In this document: piece by piece, positions 46,266-56,535 of the stretch
How the letters are laid out: each line of letters begins with the position of its first letter
Numbering within the stretch: the first letter of the stretch is position 1
Notes under the pieces: model-generated
Database searches by the model: none
What the model was told of the DNA's origin: nothing
Seen by the model: only the letters and a program-made list of their open reading frames with translations
Made by a program: the position numbers and the translations under genes
Source: Loxodes magnus
Lineage: Eukaryota > Ciliophora > Karyorelictea > Loxodida > Loxodidae
NCBI GenBank assembly: GCA_946699065.1
Contig: CAMPDV010000372.1
Coordinates: forward strand, 124,001 to 188,000
Reading direction: 5' to 3'
Length of the DNA: 64,000 nt

Positions 46266-47080
46266 TCATCCAAAATTTATCCTTTTTAGGAGTTTTTCTT
46301 TTTTCCCAAAAGAAACAAGTTCTTTCTCTTTATTGTTTAATAAAAAAAAATTGAAGTATCCATTTTTTACGAGTTTAGAAGCTCGGATTTATTTATTTTT
46401 ACTTCCTATTCCTTTACTCATCATTCTTGAAACTAATGAATCTGCGTTCTACAATTTCATGGGAACTAATTCCCTTAGTTATACATTAAAGTATTAAGGC
46501 TTTTTCTCATTATATATTCCAATATCTCTATTTTTATTCATTAAGTCTGTATTTTTTTGTAATATATAAATCTTACCAAAAAAAAATTGTAAGTTATTTG
46601 AGCTTCTTTAATCTGGTTTTAAGATAAATCTCTTTTCTCTTCGATATCCATTTTTCTACTATTGATTCAATTTACTCTTCTTTTGTTTTCTTTAATTCAT
46701 TTTTTTATTTAAATGCAATTTTTTGAGTTTAGCAGCTTTTTAATTTTTTTAATTTTAGATTAATCAGAAAGATTTCATCTCCCTTAGGTTATAATTCTGA
46801 CTTTTAAATTTTCTCCATTTTTCAATCTTTCTATGAATTTTCATTTAAAATCTTCAACTTCTGTTTCTCTCCTAATTTTTAATAACCTCATTGGAAATTA
46901 AGCAACTATCAAAAACTCTGTTCCAATGATAATTCGCTTACTACTGTAGCATAACAATTTCCTCTGATTCCTAGATTTTAAACTATCTAAGGATTTTTAT
47001 ATATTTTTTCAGTATCTTTCCATTTTGTATTCCAAATTTTTTTTAAATTAAGAAAAAATTAATTAGAATAAGACATTTGG
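46266..47080 (-). pseudogene. gag-like ORF1 fragment
   Basis: On -, NGYRRE/MDIEEKRDLSQNQIKEA precedes a region ending in GKIYILQKNTDLMNKNRDIG, the conserved GxIYxxK segment. It continues NVQLRELVPMKLQNADSLVS and ASKLVKNGYFNFFLLNNKEK to TGA at 46268-46266. Upstream near 46930, NYHWN and a single CY pair suggest an eroded zinc knuckle. Frames change more than once. Truncated or overrun at its 3' end by the F3 tail. Confidence 0.48.
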
Positions 47081-47945
47081 TAAAAAATTTGGCATTTCTT
47101 ATTTTTCTCTTACTTTAAAGAGATTGCAAAAAGTTTCACTTAAATAAGCTCCCGTTTTTTATATTAAACATTCTATTTGAGTTTAAAATAAAATTAGTAA
47201 ACATTTTAATTATTAATTTTTCATTTAAATTACCTTTCAAATTTCTCTAAAATTCGCTCATAAACTAATTTTAATAAATTTCTTCTTCATATTTGATTTT
47301 TTATAATTCTTCCAAAAAGTACTTATTTTTTCTTTAAATAAGAATTTTTCACAGTTATTTAAATTAAAAAAATCTGCTTTTTTTATTTTAATTTATATGA
47401 AAAAAATTAAAAAAATGAGTCAAAAGAAGAGACTCTTTTTAATGATCGTTTACTTATATTTTATTTATATATCAACTTTTTTGACTGAAGCTTAATAAAT
47501 TAAAAAGCATTTTGTATTTATGTCTTGACTTATGTATTTATCTTTGAGTTTTAGTTTAAATCACTTTCTCTTGTGATCTTCATTTTAACAATAGAATTAA
47601 TAATCTTCATAGCTAAAATTATTGTTTATTTAGAAAAATGAATTATTAGAAATAAATTATAAGGAAAAGCTTTATAAGTATATGTTTATTTAAATTTTGT
47701 AGTTAATTTGTCTAGGTAGCATTAATTAATAAATTAACTGTTTAAAATAGTTTATCAAGTTTGATTTTTATATTATATTTAATAGTAAGTTTGTTACAAA
47801 TTTATCTTACAAAAGTTTAAGAAAACTAGGAAAATTACATAAACTGCTTTTAAAATATTTCTATGAAATTCTAATTAAGGTATTATACTTTTACTTTTCA
47901 ATTCTAAACTTTTAACAGTAAGTCAAAAATCTAAATTTATTTTAA
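47081..47945. other. AT-rich stretch
   Basis: No gene or repeat recognised. Confidence 0.5.
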
Positions 47946-47949
47946 TGCA

Positions 47950-48205
47950 TTATAAAAGGGGGAGGTCATCTGGAAATTTACTGTGCACTCTTTTAGTTTG
48001 CAGTAGAGTAAGTAGAGATGCGCAGATAATACTGAAAACTAACAGTATTTGGAATTTTTCTGCTTTGAGGGCGAAATCATTCCATTCTGATCTCACTCTT
48101 TTTAGTCTTTCTTGAGGAAAGGTAAGTATTATATAGGTGGTATCGTAGAGAGAAACAAGAAATTGGAACCTTTATGAAGGTCCAATAAAGCCTAAATGCG
48201 AAGCT
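47950..48205. other. G/C-richer island, possible non-coding RNA
   Basis: A ~250-bp patch with clearly more G and C than its surroundings. It contains the stems AATACTG/CAGTATT (48031-48055) and TTGGAACCTT-TATG-AAGGTCCAA (48156-48184). No protein frame looks better than the others and no second copy was seen. It could be a structural RNA, a SINE of unknown family or a decayed gene. Confidence 0.3.
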
Positions 48206-48812
48206 ATTGAATTTAATATATTTTGAATCTTAATACATTCAGTTCTAATAAATTCTAAATTGTTAAATTACTCTATATTAGTGATAATTATTAATTGATA
48301 ATCAATAGAAATATAAGTGATTTTTTTATTTTATCATCATATATAAAATTACTATTTTTCCTTAATATAAAAACTTTATTTTTTCTAGTTTTCAGACAAT
48401 TTTATTAAAGAATTTTAAAACTAGTTTCATTTTACTTATTTACTAAAAATTAGATAAATATCTGAGAAAATTTTAATTCGAATAAAATTGTAAGTACAAG
48501 TAATTTTAAGTAGGATTTAACTATTACTATACATGATCCAATTTATTAAAAATAAATAATTAAATTTATTCTAATTAATACATTTTAAGTTACAATGGTA
48601 AATGTTCTTTTTGAGACACTTATTTCATTTAATGGCATTTAAATTTGCTGATACTAAATATTTTTGTAATAAAAGCATCAAAAGTATATTTTTTAACTTT
48701 TTTTGTTTAAATCATTTATATTATTTAATTTTTGCTTAAGAATAGTTTAAAAGTTTTAAAATTAAGAATTGAAGAAAAATGTAAAAAAAACGAATTTATT
48801 ATTAAAATAAAT
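48206..48812. other. AT-rich stretch
   Basis: No gene or repeat recognised. Confidence 0.5.
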
Positions 48813-48813
48813 A

Positions 48814-49116
48814 GGGAGGAGTAATCCTCCAAATGAAACTGGCTTAAACTCTGGTACCAGGAAGTATCACATAGGTGAAGAACCAGCCAAGAGGAGAGAA
48901 GACAAGATCGAAGAGGCATCAAGTAGCATTAATGATGAAAGATGCAAGATACTAAGGTCTCTTAGGATAGCTTTCCGATCTCGGCCCTATAGAAGACAAA
49001 TTCACAAGGAAATGCTAGTACTGTGGAAGACTTCAAATAGAATATTTTTTAACTTTAAAAATCTTTATTAAAGGGCACCATTGAGGTGCTACGCGCTCTA
49101 TAATATCATTTATTTA
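48814..49116 (+). repeat. F3 SINE-like element, copy 5
   Basis: 5' GGGAGGA-GTAA-TCCTCC hairpin, CTGGTACCAGGAAGTATCAC, GGCCCTATAGAAGACA, AAGGAAATGCTAGTACTGTGGAAG. The 3' hairpin is shortened on its left arm (AAAGGGCACCATTGAG) but keeps GTGCTACGCGCTCTATAATATCATTTATTTA. Close to copies 1 and 6. Confidence 0.85.
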
Positions 49117-49139
49117 TAATAATAACAATATTAATTTTA

Positions 49140-49229
49140 AGCTTTCCGTTTTAGGGATTTTCAACCCCGTCAGGAATACAGCGGTTCATGCTCCCTACTG
49201 TTAAATATAAAAGTTCGGGTCGCCCAATT
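49140..49229 (-). other. 3' UTR of minus-strand gag element
   Basis: On -, CCCAAT-CTCGCTAAA-ATTGGG and ACAG...CTGT stems follow the gag frame. The same CTCGCTAAAATTGG...ATATTTAACAG segment follows the 20858 element. The end lies tail-to-tail with F3 copy 5. Confidence 0.55.
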
Positions 49230-50075
49230 TTAGCGAGATTGGGAACTCGGATTTTTCCAGGTTTCCCCTCCTTTAACTTGCCTTGGTTCCATCTTAATCT
49301 TGTATATTGAACCATCCTGGTTGCAATACATTCTTTTCATTCTTGTTTCTTCTTTTTTCTTCTTTTTTTTGTTCTTATATCCAATAGTTTCTTTATTTCT
49401 ATTAGAATTTATAACACTTCTGATAAAAATGTCATTCGCTTCCACAAAAGAAACATTTCTTTTTTATTTTGAATTATTTTCCTTTATTTATTTGCTCTTT
49501 CTAGGCTTCGATTTCCATTTGTATAGCTCCAGTTTCGCTTTACTCTTTCTTAAAAGTTTACAATTTCTCTTCTACTTTTCCGAGTCTGTTATCCAGTTCA
49601 GTCTGTTTCTAAAGCTAATTTTAGGATTCGTTAGCATGACTTTTTAAGATATTCCTAAAGGCGTTAAGATCTCTTTCCTAGGACATAAGTCTTGACTCAA
49701 TTCCTTCTGCTAGGTCTAGCTTTGCGTATCATTGTCCTTCTTCAATCTCTTGACCTCTTCCTGGAGGTTCAGTACCACTTTGATGAGCTACTCCAAGCTC
49801 ATCTGGCCAGAAGGATTGAACTCTGATACCTCCTGGTGGAGAACAGATTTCATCTGTTTCCTCAGTTTCTCGCTTGAGGTTGGAGTTTCCGTGTGTATAT
49901 TCTTCAAGGTTGACTTTCGTTCGTTTAGTTAGATTCCAAGTTGTTAGTTCAGTGTTGGTTAAGGTTGTGATAGAGAAGATTGTTAAATAATTAAGACTTG
50001 GTTTCTTGTTTCCTCCCTTCCTTTTTGGCTTAGGAAGAGGTGGTATAGAAGCCTGACTTAAAACAATAAACAATT
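49230..50075 (-). pseudogene. gag-like ORF1 element with CCHC zinc knuckle
   Basis: On -, the conceptual order has SSEKLRKQMKSVLHQEVSEF, then MSLEQLIKVVLNLQEEVKRL (coiled coil), then ESRLMSQERDLNAFRN. MEIEAQKEQ precedes CFFCGSE-UGA-HFYQKC, an exact CX2CX4HX4C whose residue before His is TGA. RMYCNQDGSIYKIKMEPRQ follows, the post-knuckle motif. The DLNAF position here is followed by Arg. There are at least three frame changes, so the copy is decayed. The 114-codon frame 50073-49729 is a shifted reading of the same DNA, not a separate gene. Confidence 0.72.
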
Positions 50076-50267
50076 TTTTAAATTTTCTAATTTATTTATT
50101 ATTATTATTGGAAAAATATCTTATAAATTGAAGTTAAAATTTGCTTTAAGCTTTAAAAGTTTAGCTTTATTTAATTTATTTTTGCTATTTAAGTGAATTT
50201 TATTTTTTATTACATAAGTAAAGAGTTAAATAAACAATAAAAAATGATTAAATAAAAATAAAAAAAA

Positions 50268-51035
50268 AATGTCAGGATTCTTCGCGGCTCCAAAAAAGTA
50301 GGAGTTAATGACATCCTAGAAAGGATAGGACCAGGAAAAGGGTAACAAAAAGGTCATCCATCGGGATGAGTTTCCCATCTCTGAAGAAAAATCTAGAAAA
50401 TAGGCTAAGAATATTATGCGCTTGGAAGTCTCGAATCTCACCACATAATTAATAAATAAGCTATGATTAGCTGATTAAAGTGGTGATAGACCTCCATGAA
50501 AAGGTCAAAAAGTTGAAGAAAGAAAATAAGAAGTTAATGGAAAAACTTGAACTTGCAGAAGAAATAGAATCGAGACTCATGATCTAAGAAAGGAACCTTA
50601 ATGCATTTTTAAATATATCACAAGACTAAAGCAGTTAATCTCAAAACTAACAATAGAAGCAGAAAAAAATAATCAGCAAATTAGAAAAAATAGAAGAAAA
50701 TCAGTACAAATTGCAGCTTTAAATTGAATTGAAAAAATAAAGGAATGATCCAATGATAATTGAAGGTTAAAATAACTCAAGATAAAATCTAAACGACAAA
50801 TGAAAAGATGTTACTATTGTAACTCACAAATCATTTGTGGAAAAGATGCTACAAATTTCTCAATTTCAAGTAAGAATAATGAAACTATTAGAAGTAATTA
50901 AAGGATAACATGCATGGAAAGGAGAAGAGTTGTAGAGATTTTCAGAGTTCTATATTAAGCCTCTAGAGCAATCTAGAGGCTGGCGGGAAAGAGGTTGAAA
51001 AACCTCCAAGAACGCCAAACTCTTAATTTTTTATT
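50268..51035 (+). pseudogene. gag-like ORF1 element, sister of 38617 copy
   Basis: MSGFFAAPKKQELMTSQKG, then EFPISEEKSRKQAKNIMRLE, coiled coil LHEKVKKLKKENKKLMEKLE, and DLNAFLNISQDQ. At the last site the 38617 copy has TGA where this one has TTA. PMIIEGQNNSRQ precedes a zinc knuckle with one base lost (CYYCNSQ then frameshift). It ends at 50960-51020 with the same tandem GNRA hairpins and a TTTATTTATTTATTTA tail. The C-terminal LY...GEIY part is deleted relative to the 38617 copy. No ORF2. Confidence 0.78.
50960..51020 (+). other. tandem 3' hairpins of gag element
   Basis: CCTCTAGA-GCAA-TCTAGAGG, then GGCG-GGAA-AGAGGTT-GAAA-AACCTC-CAAGAA-CGCC, with two GNRA loops. A TTTA tandem tail lies at 51030-51048. 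Compared with 39441-39500, the second stem differs but pairing is kept on the inner helix. Confidence 0.68.
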
Positions 51036-51099
51036 TATTTATTTAATGATTGAATAAAAATTTAATATTTTTAATTTTACAAACTATGAGCAAATAAAA

Positions 51100-51460
51100 A
51101 TAATAATTTCAGTTGGCGAAGATATCAGAAGGAAATTTTCTTGCTCGTGATTTTTAGACTAGCTTAAAGAGACACAGACCGGAAAAAACGTTTATGTAGA
51201 AAGAAGGCCAAAAAAGCAGTATTGCTCTATCCTGTCCATAATCCTCTCTATGAGCCAGTTAGTAGATTTGAAGATCAATGCTGGATAATGGTATTTAAAT
51301 TATACCCATGAGAACTATGGACCGCTGTTGAGGGACGGAGTTTACCATGGTATAAAACGATACTCGTCAATAAAAAAAACAAATTATTCATGTCCATCAT
51401 AATGATCCAAAAAGATGATGAAATAGAAGAAAAGCCATAAAAAACCCGCCGATGAGCGGA
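51100..51460 (+). CDS. unassigned coding fragment (uncertain)
   Basis: One frame reads AVLLYPVHNPLYEPVSRFED then QC-W-IMVFKLYP-UGA-ELWTAVEGRSLPWYK and IMIQKDDEIEEKPQKTRR. It is rich in Pro, Trp, Glu and Arg, which is unusual for A/T-driven translation. Another frame (SVGEDIRRKF...NYGPLLRDGVYHG) also looks plausible, so frame choice is open. No family recognised. It lies between a gag element and the glycosyltransferase gene. Confidence 0.32.
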
Positions 51461-51837
51461 ATTTAGTGACAACATCTTTTAAGAGAACTATTTTGACTTT
51501 ATTAAATTTAAATTTAAAATTTACTATTTTATATAATTTAATTATAATTATTAATGCCAAATATTACTTGAAAAGTTTTACAACTTTTCTTTTTAGTATT
51601 TTTTCTTTCTTTATCTCACTTTTCTTAACTTTTAACTTCTGGTGGTTTAAACTTTTTTTATAATATTAATATTTTAAATGATTTTGAAATATTTTTAAGC
51701 TTTCTTTATAAATATAAAGTAATTTTTTTTAATTTTTAATTTCTTTTTTATTATGTAAATTTTTAAAAAAAATGTTTTTTTTTTGTTGATTTTTTGGTTT
51801 TTATTGAATTTATTTTACTTTTTTAATAATTTTCGTA

Positions 51838-52860
51838 ATGAAAACTAAGTTTATGCTTTTTTTTAGATTTTTTGGCTTTATTTTCTTTCTATTTTTTCTT
51901 TTTTAGATTTGGTTTTATCTTCATGAAATCTAATATTGATCTTTTTCATTTAAACTACACGATTTCATTTCTGCTAGCTATAATGACCAAATTTTATCCC
52001 TTTAATAGCAAATGATTTAGACCAATTGACCAGATTAAGTTTAAACTCAATCATCTATTTTTCCTGGTGTTGAGCCACCCCCAACTGTTGCTATTGGAGC
52101 TTTCTTTACTTAAAAAGCAGATCCACAAAGAGCTAAAACTAATTATAAAAATTGCTACAACTATTTTAAACCTTGATATGAATCGATACATAGATAAAAC
52201 TTATATGGAGTTTTACTTCATGATGGATTAGATCATAAAATTATTTAAACTTATACTACTTCAAGATTCAAGTTTTATGCCGTTAATAATTCGTTATTTT
52301 CACACAACTTGTGACCAAATGATTTAAGGTTTATAGCGATTTTTAATTTCATATTGGAACATAAGGATCTTCATTATATAGTAATATCAGATGTTTCTGA
52401 CGTTATTTTTAACAAGAATCCTACCGAATTTTTTCTTTAGAATCAAAATAAATCTTTTTTCCCTTCTTATGAATAGGTGACTTGACAAGGATGAATGAAA
52501 AAATTATATAAAAAGTGCTCTGATATATAATATTCCACTGAATAAAATAAAACTTATGCAGTAGGTATGTTTGCAGGATAACGATAATTTATTTTGCTTC
52601 ATCTTTATGCAATTAATGGTATGCTTTTAAAAATTTCACAATTAAGTGACAGTAAGAATGTTTTATGTGACTTTCAAACTCATCATGATGCTATTTATAA
52701 TTTCTTTAAAATTAATCCTAATTTAAATGAAATGATATATGAAGAATCATAGCCACTCTATAATAAAATTAAAACAAAATAAGGGGATTTAGGGGAATTA
52801 GCTTCCACGTTGCAGCAATATTTTATTATTCATAAGCATAGAAAAATTACTTGCAATTGA
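51838..52860 (+). CDS. type II membrane glycosyltransferase (GT-A-like, DxD)
   Basis: Intact 340-residue frame from ATG 51838 to TGA 52858-52860, immediately followed by TAA. Residues 1-26 form a signal anchor (MKTKFMLFFRFFGFIFFLFF), as in Golgi/ER transferases. The catalytic region has GAFFTQKADPQRAK, NCYNYFKP-W-YESI, FKFYAVNNSLFSHN, PNDLRFIAIFNFI, and HYIVISDVSDVIFNKNPTEF, whose DVSDV box is the likely metal/nucleotide-sugar site. MFAGQRQFILLHLY follows, then CDFQTHHDAIYNF and IIHKHRK. The layout (NDLRF, DxxDVxF.NP, AG, late D-A-N) suits a family of eukaryotic sugar transferases; donor and acceptor are unknown. TGA codons at 51937, 52027, 52174, 52312, 52483 and 52492 all sit where Trp fits; the one TGG is at 51910. 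No indel. This is the best host gene in the window. Confidence 0.82.
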
Positions 52861-53880
52861 TAAAGAAAAACATTAACTAAGATATTTAATATTAATCTTA
52901 AAAGTTTGCTAAGCTCTTAAAAATATAAAGCAACAAAAAGCACTAAAAATAACTATCAAAGTAATTAAAATATATAACTAATACAATTTTTAAAATGTTT
53001 GAAATCAAAAGAAAAAGATTATTTAAAGAATTAAAATGAAAATTTGTGGATTTTAAATTTAATTTAATTAGAGATTTACCAATCTTTTACCCAATGGTTA
53101 TTTATAAAAGTTCTTTAGTTTTTTTATAACTCATTAATAGTTAAATGGATATATGACTCTTTCTTATTTTTAACTTAGAAGAAATTTTCTTTTTTGCTTT
53201 TTTCTATTCAAATCAAGCATGAATAATTTATATTTGTAATAGTAAATGTTTTTATACTAACCTGTAAAATTGAATAAACGTATGTATGCTCATTTGACTG
53301 ATTTATTTCGCAAATAAAAATATTTTTTGCAGAATAACAACTATTGTCTGTAAAGTTTTTTAGTTTGCTTTTTCTTTCTCATCTTTTTTAATTTTAATTT
53401 TTATATTTCCTTTTAAATTTAGATAAGACACGTTAATCAGCTTCAATCTTAATTTCTTTTATTTCATTTTGCTTTACTTTCTTTACCTTCAGATTAAGAA
53501 CTTGTTCTTCTAGCTATTATCAAATTTTCTATATTTCTTTCATCTCTTACTTTCTTAAGTTTCTATGTTACTTTTTTGAGAGAAGAACAGATTACTCATC
53601 CTTTTTAATTTTTCTTGTTTATTTTATTTTATTTAATTAAAGTTAAAATGTTGATTCAAGACAATTTAATATATAATATTTCTGCTAAAATTTGTTTTTC
53701 ATTTTTTATAAATTAAATTATAATTTTAACTGATTCTGCAATAATATGAGATATTATAAAAAGAATTTGCTAAATTTTCAAAAAATTAAAAAATCCAAAA
53801 CATGTCCTTTGAATTATTTTCCAAAACAAAAACGATAAAAATACATTTAAATTATGACAAAAATATAAAGCTTTATATAA
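52861..53880. other. AT-rich stretch
   Basis: Downstream of the glycosyltransferase. T-rich with no gene or repeat recognised. A 62-codon frame at 53802 runs into the F4 hairpin and is ignored. Confidence 0.5.
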
Positions 53881-53883
53881 TTA

Positions 53884-54290
53884 ATAAAAATGATTATAGA
53901 GCACGTAGCACCTCGTTGGTGTTCAGCTCTTTCAATATTAATATTAAAAAAAGTGTTCTCATACTTCTTGTTGCCATTATATCTGTCTAGTAATCACATC
54001 AGCTTCTCCAAATGAAGAATCTGCTTATTAAAAATTATTATTGAGGCTTAACTAAATGATCCAATCTTCTTGAATAAGATCTAAATAAGAATTAGTTATT
54101 AAATCATTATTATGTTCATCTGTCAAACGTTCATACTGCCAGCGAGAACCCTCAGGCAAGTTAGGTTTGTCTCTTACAATCTTATCCATTCTTCCCAGAA
54201 ATGGCATCTAGCGCGAGATTATTGGTAATGCAGTATGCACTCCACCAAATAACCTATTAGTTCTTTTGACCTTGCCGTCATCAATATTTT
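53884..54290 (-). repeat. F4 SINE-like element, copy 1
   Basis: Read on -, it starts at ATATTGATGACGGCAAGG and ends with the shared hairpin GAGCTGAACACCAACGAG-GTGCTACGTGCTCTATAATC and an A/T tail. The body (~340 bp) is unlike F1/F3/F5/F7. It has a frame of ~110 codons without TGA reading e.g. DKPNLPEGSRWQYERLTDEH, so it may be the 3' end of a coding element. Copy 2 lies at 58213. Both copies begin at the same base, which argues for a defined element, not random 5' truncation. Confidence 0.82.
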
Positions 54291-54789
54291 TTATATATAA
54301 TAAATTAATTTTTTAACTAAGTTAATTTATGAAAAAAATGGCATTAATCAAATAAAAGATAAAAGTAATTATTTAATTTAAATTTAAAATTATTGAATAT
54401 ATAGTTATTAAAAATAAAAATATTTTACAGTTATGTTAAAAATCAATTTATAAAGGAGAAATTTAAATTTTATTTTAAGATTAAAGCAAAATTATTTATT
54501 TTAATATAAATATTTTAGTCTTAAATTTTAAATTTTTAAAGTCAAAATTTTTAAATAAATTTAAATATTTTAAATCATATTTTTTAAGTTATTCGAAAAT
54601 AATTTTTAATTAATATCACTTCGTTGAAAGAATCATAGTCATACTTTTCAAATAATTAGCAATTTTCAGATTTTAATTTACTTTTATGAACCTCAAAAAA
54701 TATTTTTTTAATTATTGATTTAAAATTTATATTTAATCCTTGTTGCTTCTTTAAAATTTAAATTTTAGATAGCGTTTTAAAAATTAAAT
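54291..54789. other. AT-rich stretch
   Basis: No gene or repeat recognised. Confidence 0.5.
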
Positions 54790-55456
54790 AAACCATTTAA
54801 ATATGATTTTTAACCTCTTTGTCGCCAGCTAAAAACCAATGTTTGAAAATTCCAGAATTTTCCTACTTTCCATAAATGCGTTTCTTAAGATCTTAAATTC
54901 CTCTGTTAGTTCTAATTCTCTTCTTTTCTGTAGATATTTCCTATCCCATTCATGCATAATTTTTTTATCATTATCTCCTTATTTTCAGCTGTTCTTTCTC
55001 TTTTTATTTTTTTGTTATTTTTTCGATTTTTCCAATATTTTTATTAAAATTATCCAAATCGTTTGTATATCCTCCACAAATTCGTTCTTGAATTACGGTA
55101 TAAGCAAATCTTCGCTAAACTTTAAAATTTTGTTTTTTTTCCTTCTTCTATTTTCATTTTATCATTCTATAACTTAGTTAATCAGTTTACTATTTTGATT
55201 TTTTATTTTAGTATATTGAAAATTTCATAGACTCTCAGTATCACTTTAGTATGCAAATGGAATTTTATCTGCTACGTTGTAATTGATTCAGTGAACTCTT
55301 AATATAAGATATTCTAAGGCTTCCTCTTAAGCTTTTTCTCTGAATTTGGAATTACAGCTTGATTTGTGCTCTTTTTGTTGTCCTAGAGATACTATGATAT
55401 CAATTGCTTCTTTTCTTGGAAGCTGCGAGGAATCGATTGTGAATGCCTTCCACCAT
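54790..55456 (-). pseudogene. gag-like ORF1 element
   Basis: On -, ATG 55456 gives MVEGIHNRFLAASKKRS (compare MSGFFAAPKK). After a frameshift comes NSEKKLKRKPQNILYQEFTE followed by SITTQQIKFHLHTKV, which aligns with the SEEKSRKQ...TTQQQISYDQLIKVV block. KILKFSEDLLIPQF and a Lys/Asn/Glu-rich coiled coil follow, then KIMHEWDRKYLQKRRELEL. No zinc knuckle was found. The T-rich 112-codon frame on + over this DNA (54839-55177) is antisense and not a gene. Confidence 0.58.
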
Positions 55457-55479
55457 TTTTATATACTTTTAATTATTTA

Positions 55480-56110
55480 ATATTATTTTATTATATAAGA
55501 TAATTACAAGAACTTAGCTTTCTTTTTCAATCAATCTATGTTATTAGATATTTTTATAAACTAATAATATAGTTATAATATATTAATACGACATCACCTT
55601 TATTAAATTTGCCACAAATAGCGTTTGTAGAAGTCTTTATACGTCAATAGATTTCGAAATCGTATTCTTCCGGTTTTTCTGGATCATAAATCCTTGTAAC
55701 TAGCTGATTTTGTTTTTTTTCTCCAAAGCTTGGAAATTAATGTCATATTGTCAGTTCTCAAATCTATCATGCAGTCTTAATTATATCTTGATCCCCTTTT
55801 CTTGAATCATCTACCGTTTTGCATGCAATAAATCTTGAAAGTTTTTAGATTCCTCTTTCTGTTTGTTAAGGTTATTCTTCTTAAATATGTAGCATTAATT
55901 TACCTTACGTCCTTTCTTTTTGCAATATCAATATCTAATTTTATATTTTCTAATAGAAGAAGTTTAAGATAGGATTTTATTCTCTTCGTAACTCAGGATC
56001 TGATCGTTAGTTAACTTTGGTTCACTCCAGTTATCTAAACCTTTGGTCAAACTTTTATCTTAAATTCCATTCGATTTGAATAATCTACCTATTAGAATTA
56101 ACGAATTTTT
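55480..56110 (-). pseudogene. gag-like ORF1 fragment with eroded zinc knuckle
   Basis: On -, LTKGLDN-W-SEPKLTNDQIL and then YKIRYWYCKKKGRKVNQCYI, which aligns with CWFCRKPGHFVRLC; the first Cys is Tyr and His is Arg. KKNNLNKQKEESKNFQDLLH follows, then GIKIQLRLHDRFEN. The frame is continuous for about 170 codons with TGA at Trp-like positions (R-Y-UGA-Y-C). Zinc binding is probably lost. Confidence 0.55.
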
Positions 56111-56232
56111 GTTTGTAGATTTTGAGCATTTCAGACTTTAATATAACTGTCTTTAAAATGCTATAAATACTAAAATAGTTACCACTGAGTAGAATAAGTT
56201 GATCAATTATTATATATAATTGATTTTAAATA

Positions 56233-56535
56233 GGGAGGAGTAATTATCCAACTGAGATTGACTTAAACTCTGGTACTAGGAAGTACCCCATGGATGAAGA
56301 ACCGAACAAGAATCTTGGTAGAAGTCAAGAGAGATAAGATTGAAGAGAAATCTAATAACTTTATTGATGAATGATACTAGATACTCTTAGGGAGTATTCA
56401 GATAACGGCCCTATAGAAGACAAGACTCACAAGGGAATGGTAGCACTGTGGAAGATTTCAACGAAGAATCTCTTTTACTTTAAAGAACTTGATTAAATAG
56501 CTGCACGCCATTGGGATGCTACGCGCTATATAACC
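56233..56535 (+). repeat. F3 SINE-like element, copy 6
   Basis: 5' GGGAGGAGTAATTATCC (hairpin partly broken), CTGGTACTAGGAAGTACCCC, GGCCCTATAGAAGACA, GGGAATGGTAGCACTGTGGAAG. The 3' hairpin is TAAATAGCTGCACGCCATTGGGATGCTACGCGCTATATAACC, degenerate, with a T-rich tail. Confidence 0.83.

Noticed and set aside
49300-49647. 115-codon Phe-rich frame on +
   Set aside because: Antisense to the zinc knuckle and C-terminal part of the minus-strand gag element.
54839-55177. 112-codon Phe/Ser/Leu-rich frame on +
   Set aside because: Antisense to a recognisable gag element; such frames arise from the A-rich coding strand.
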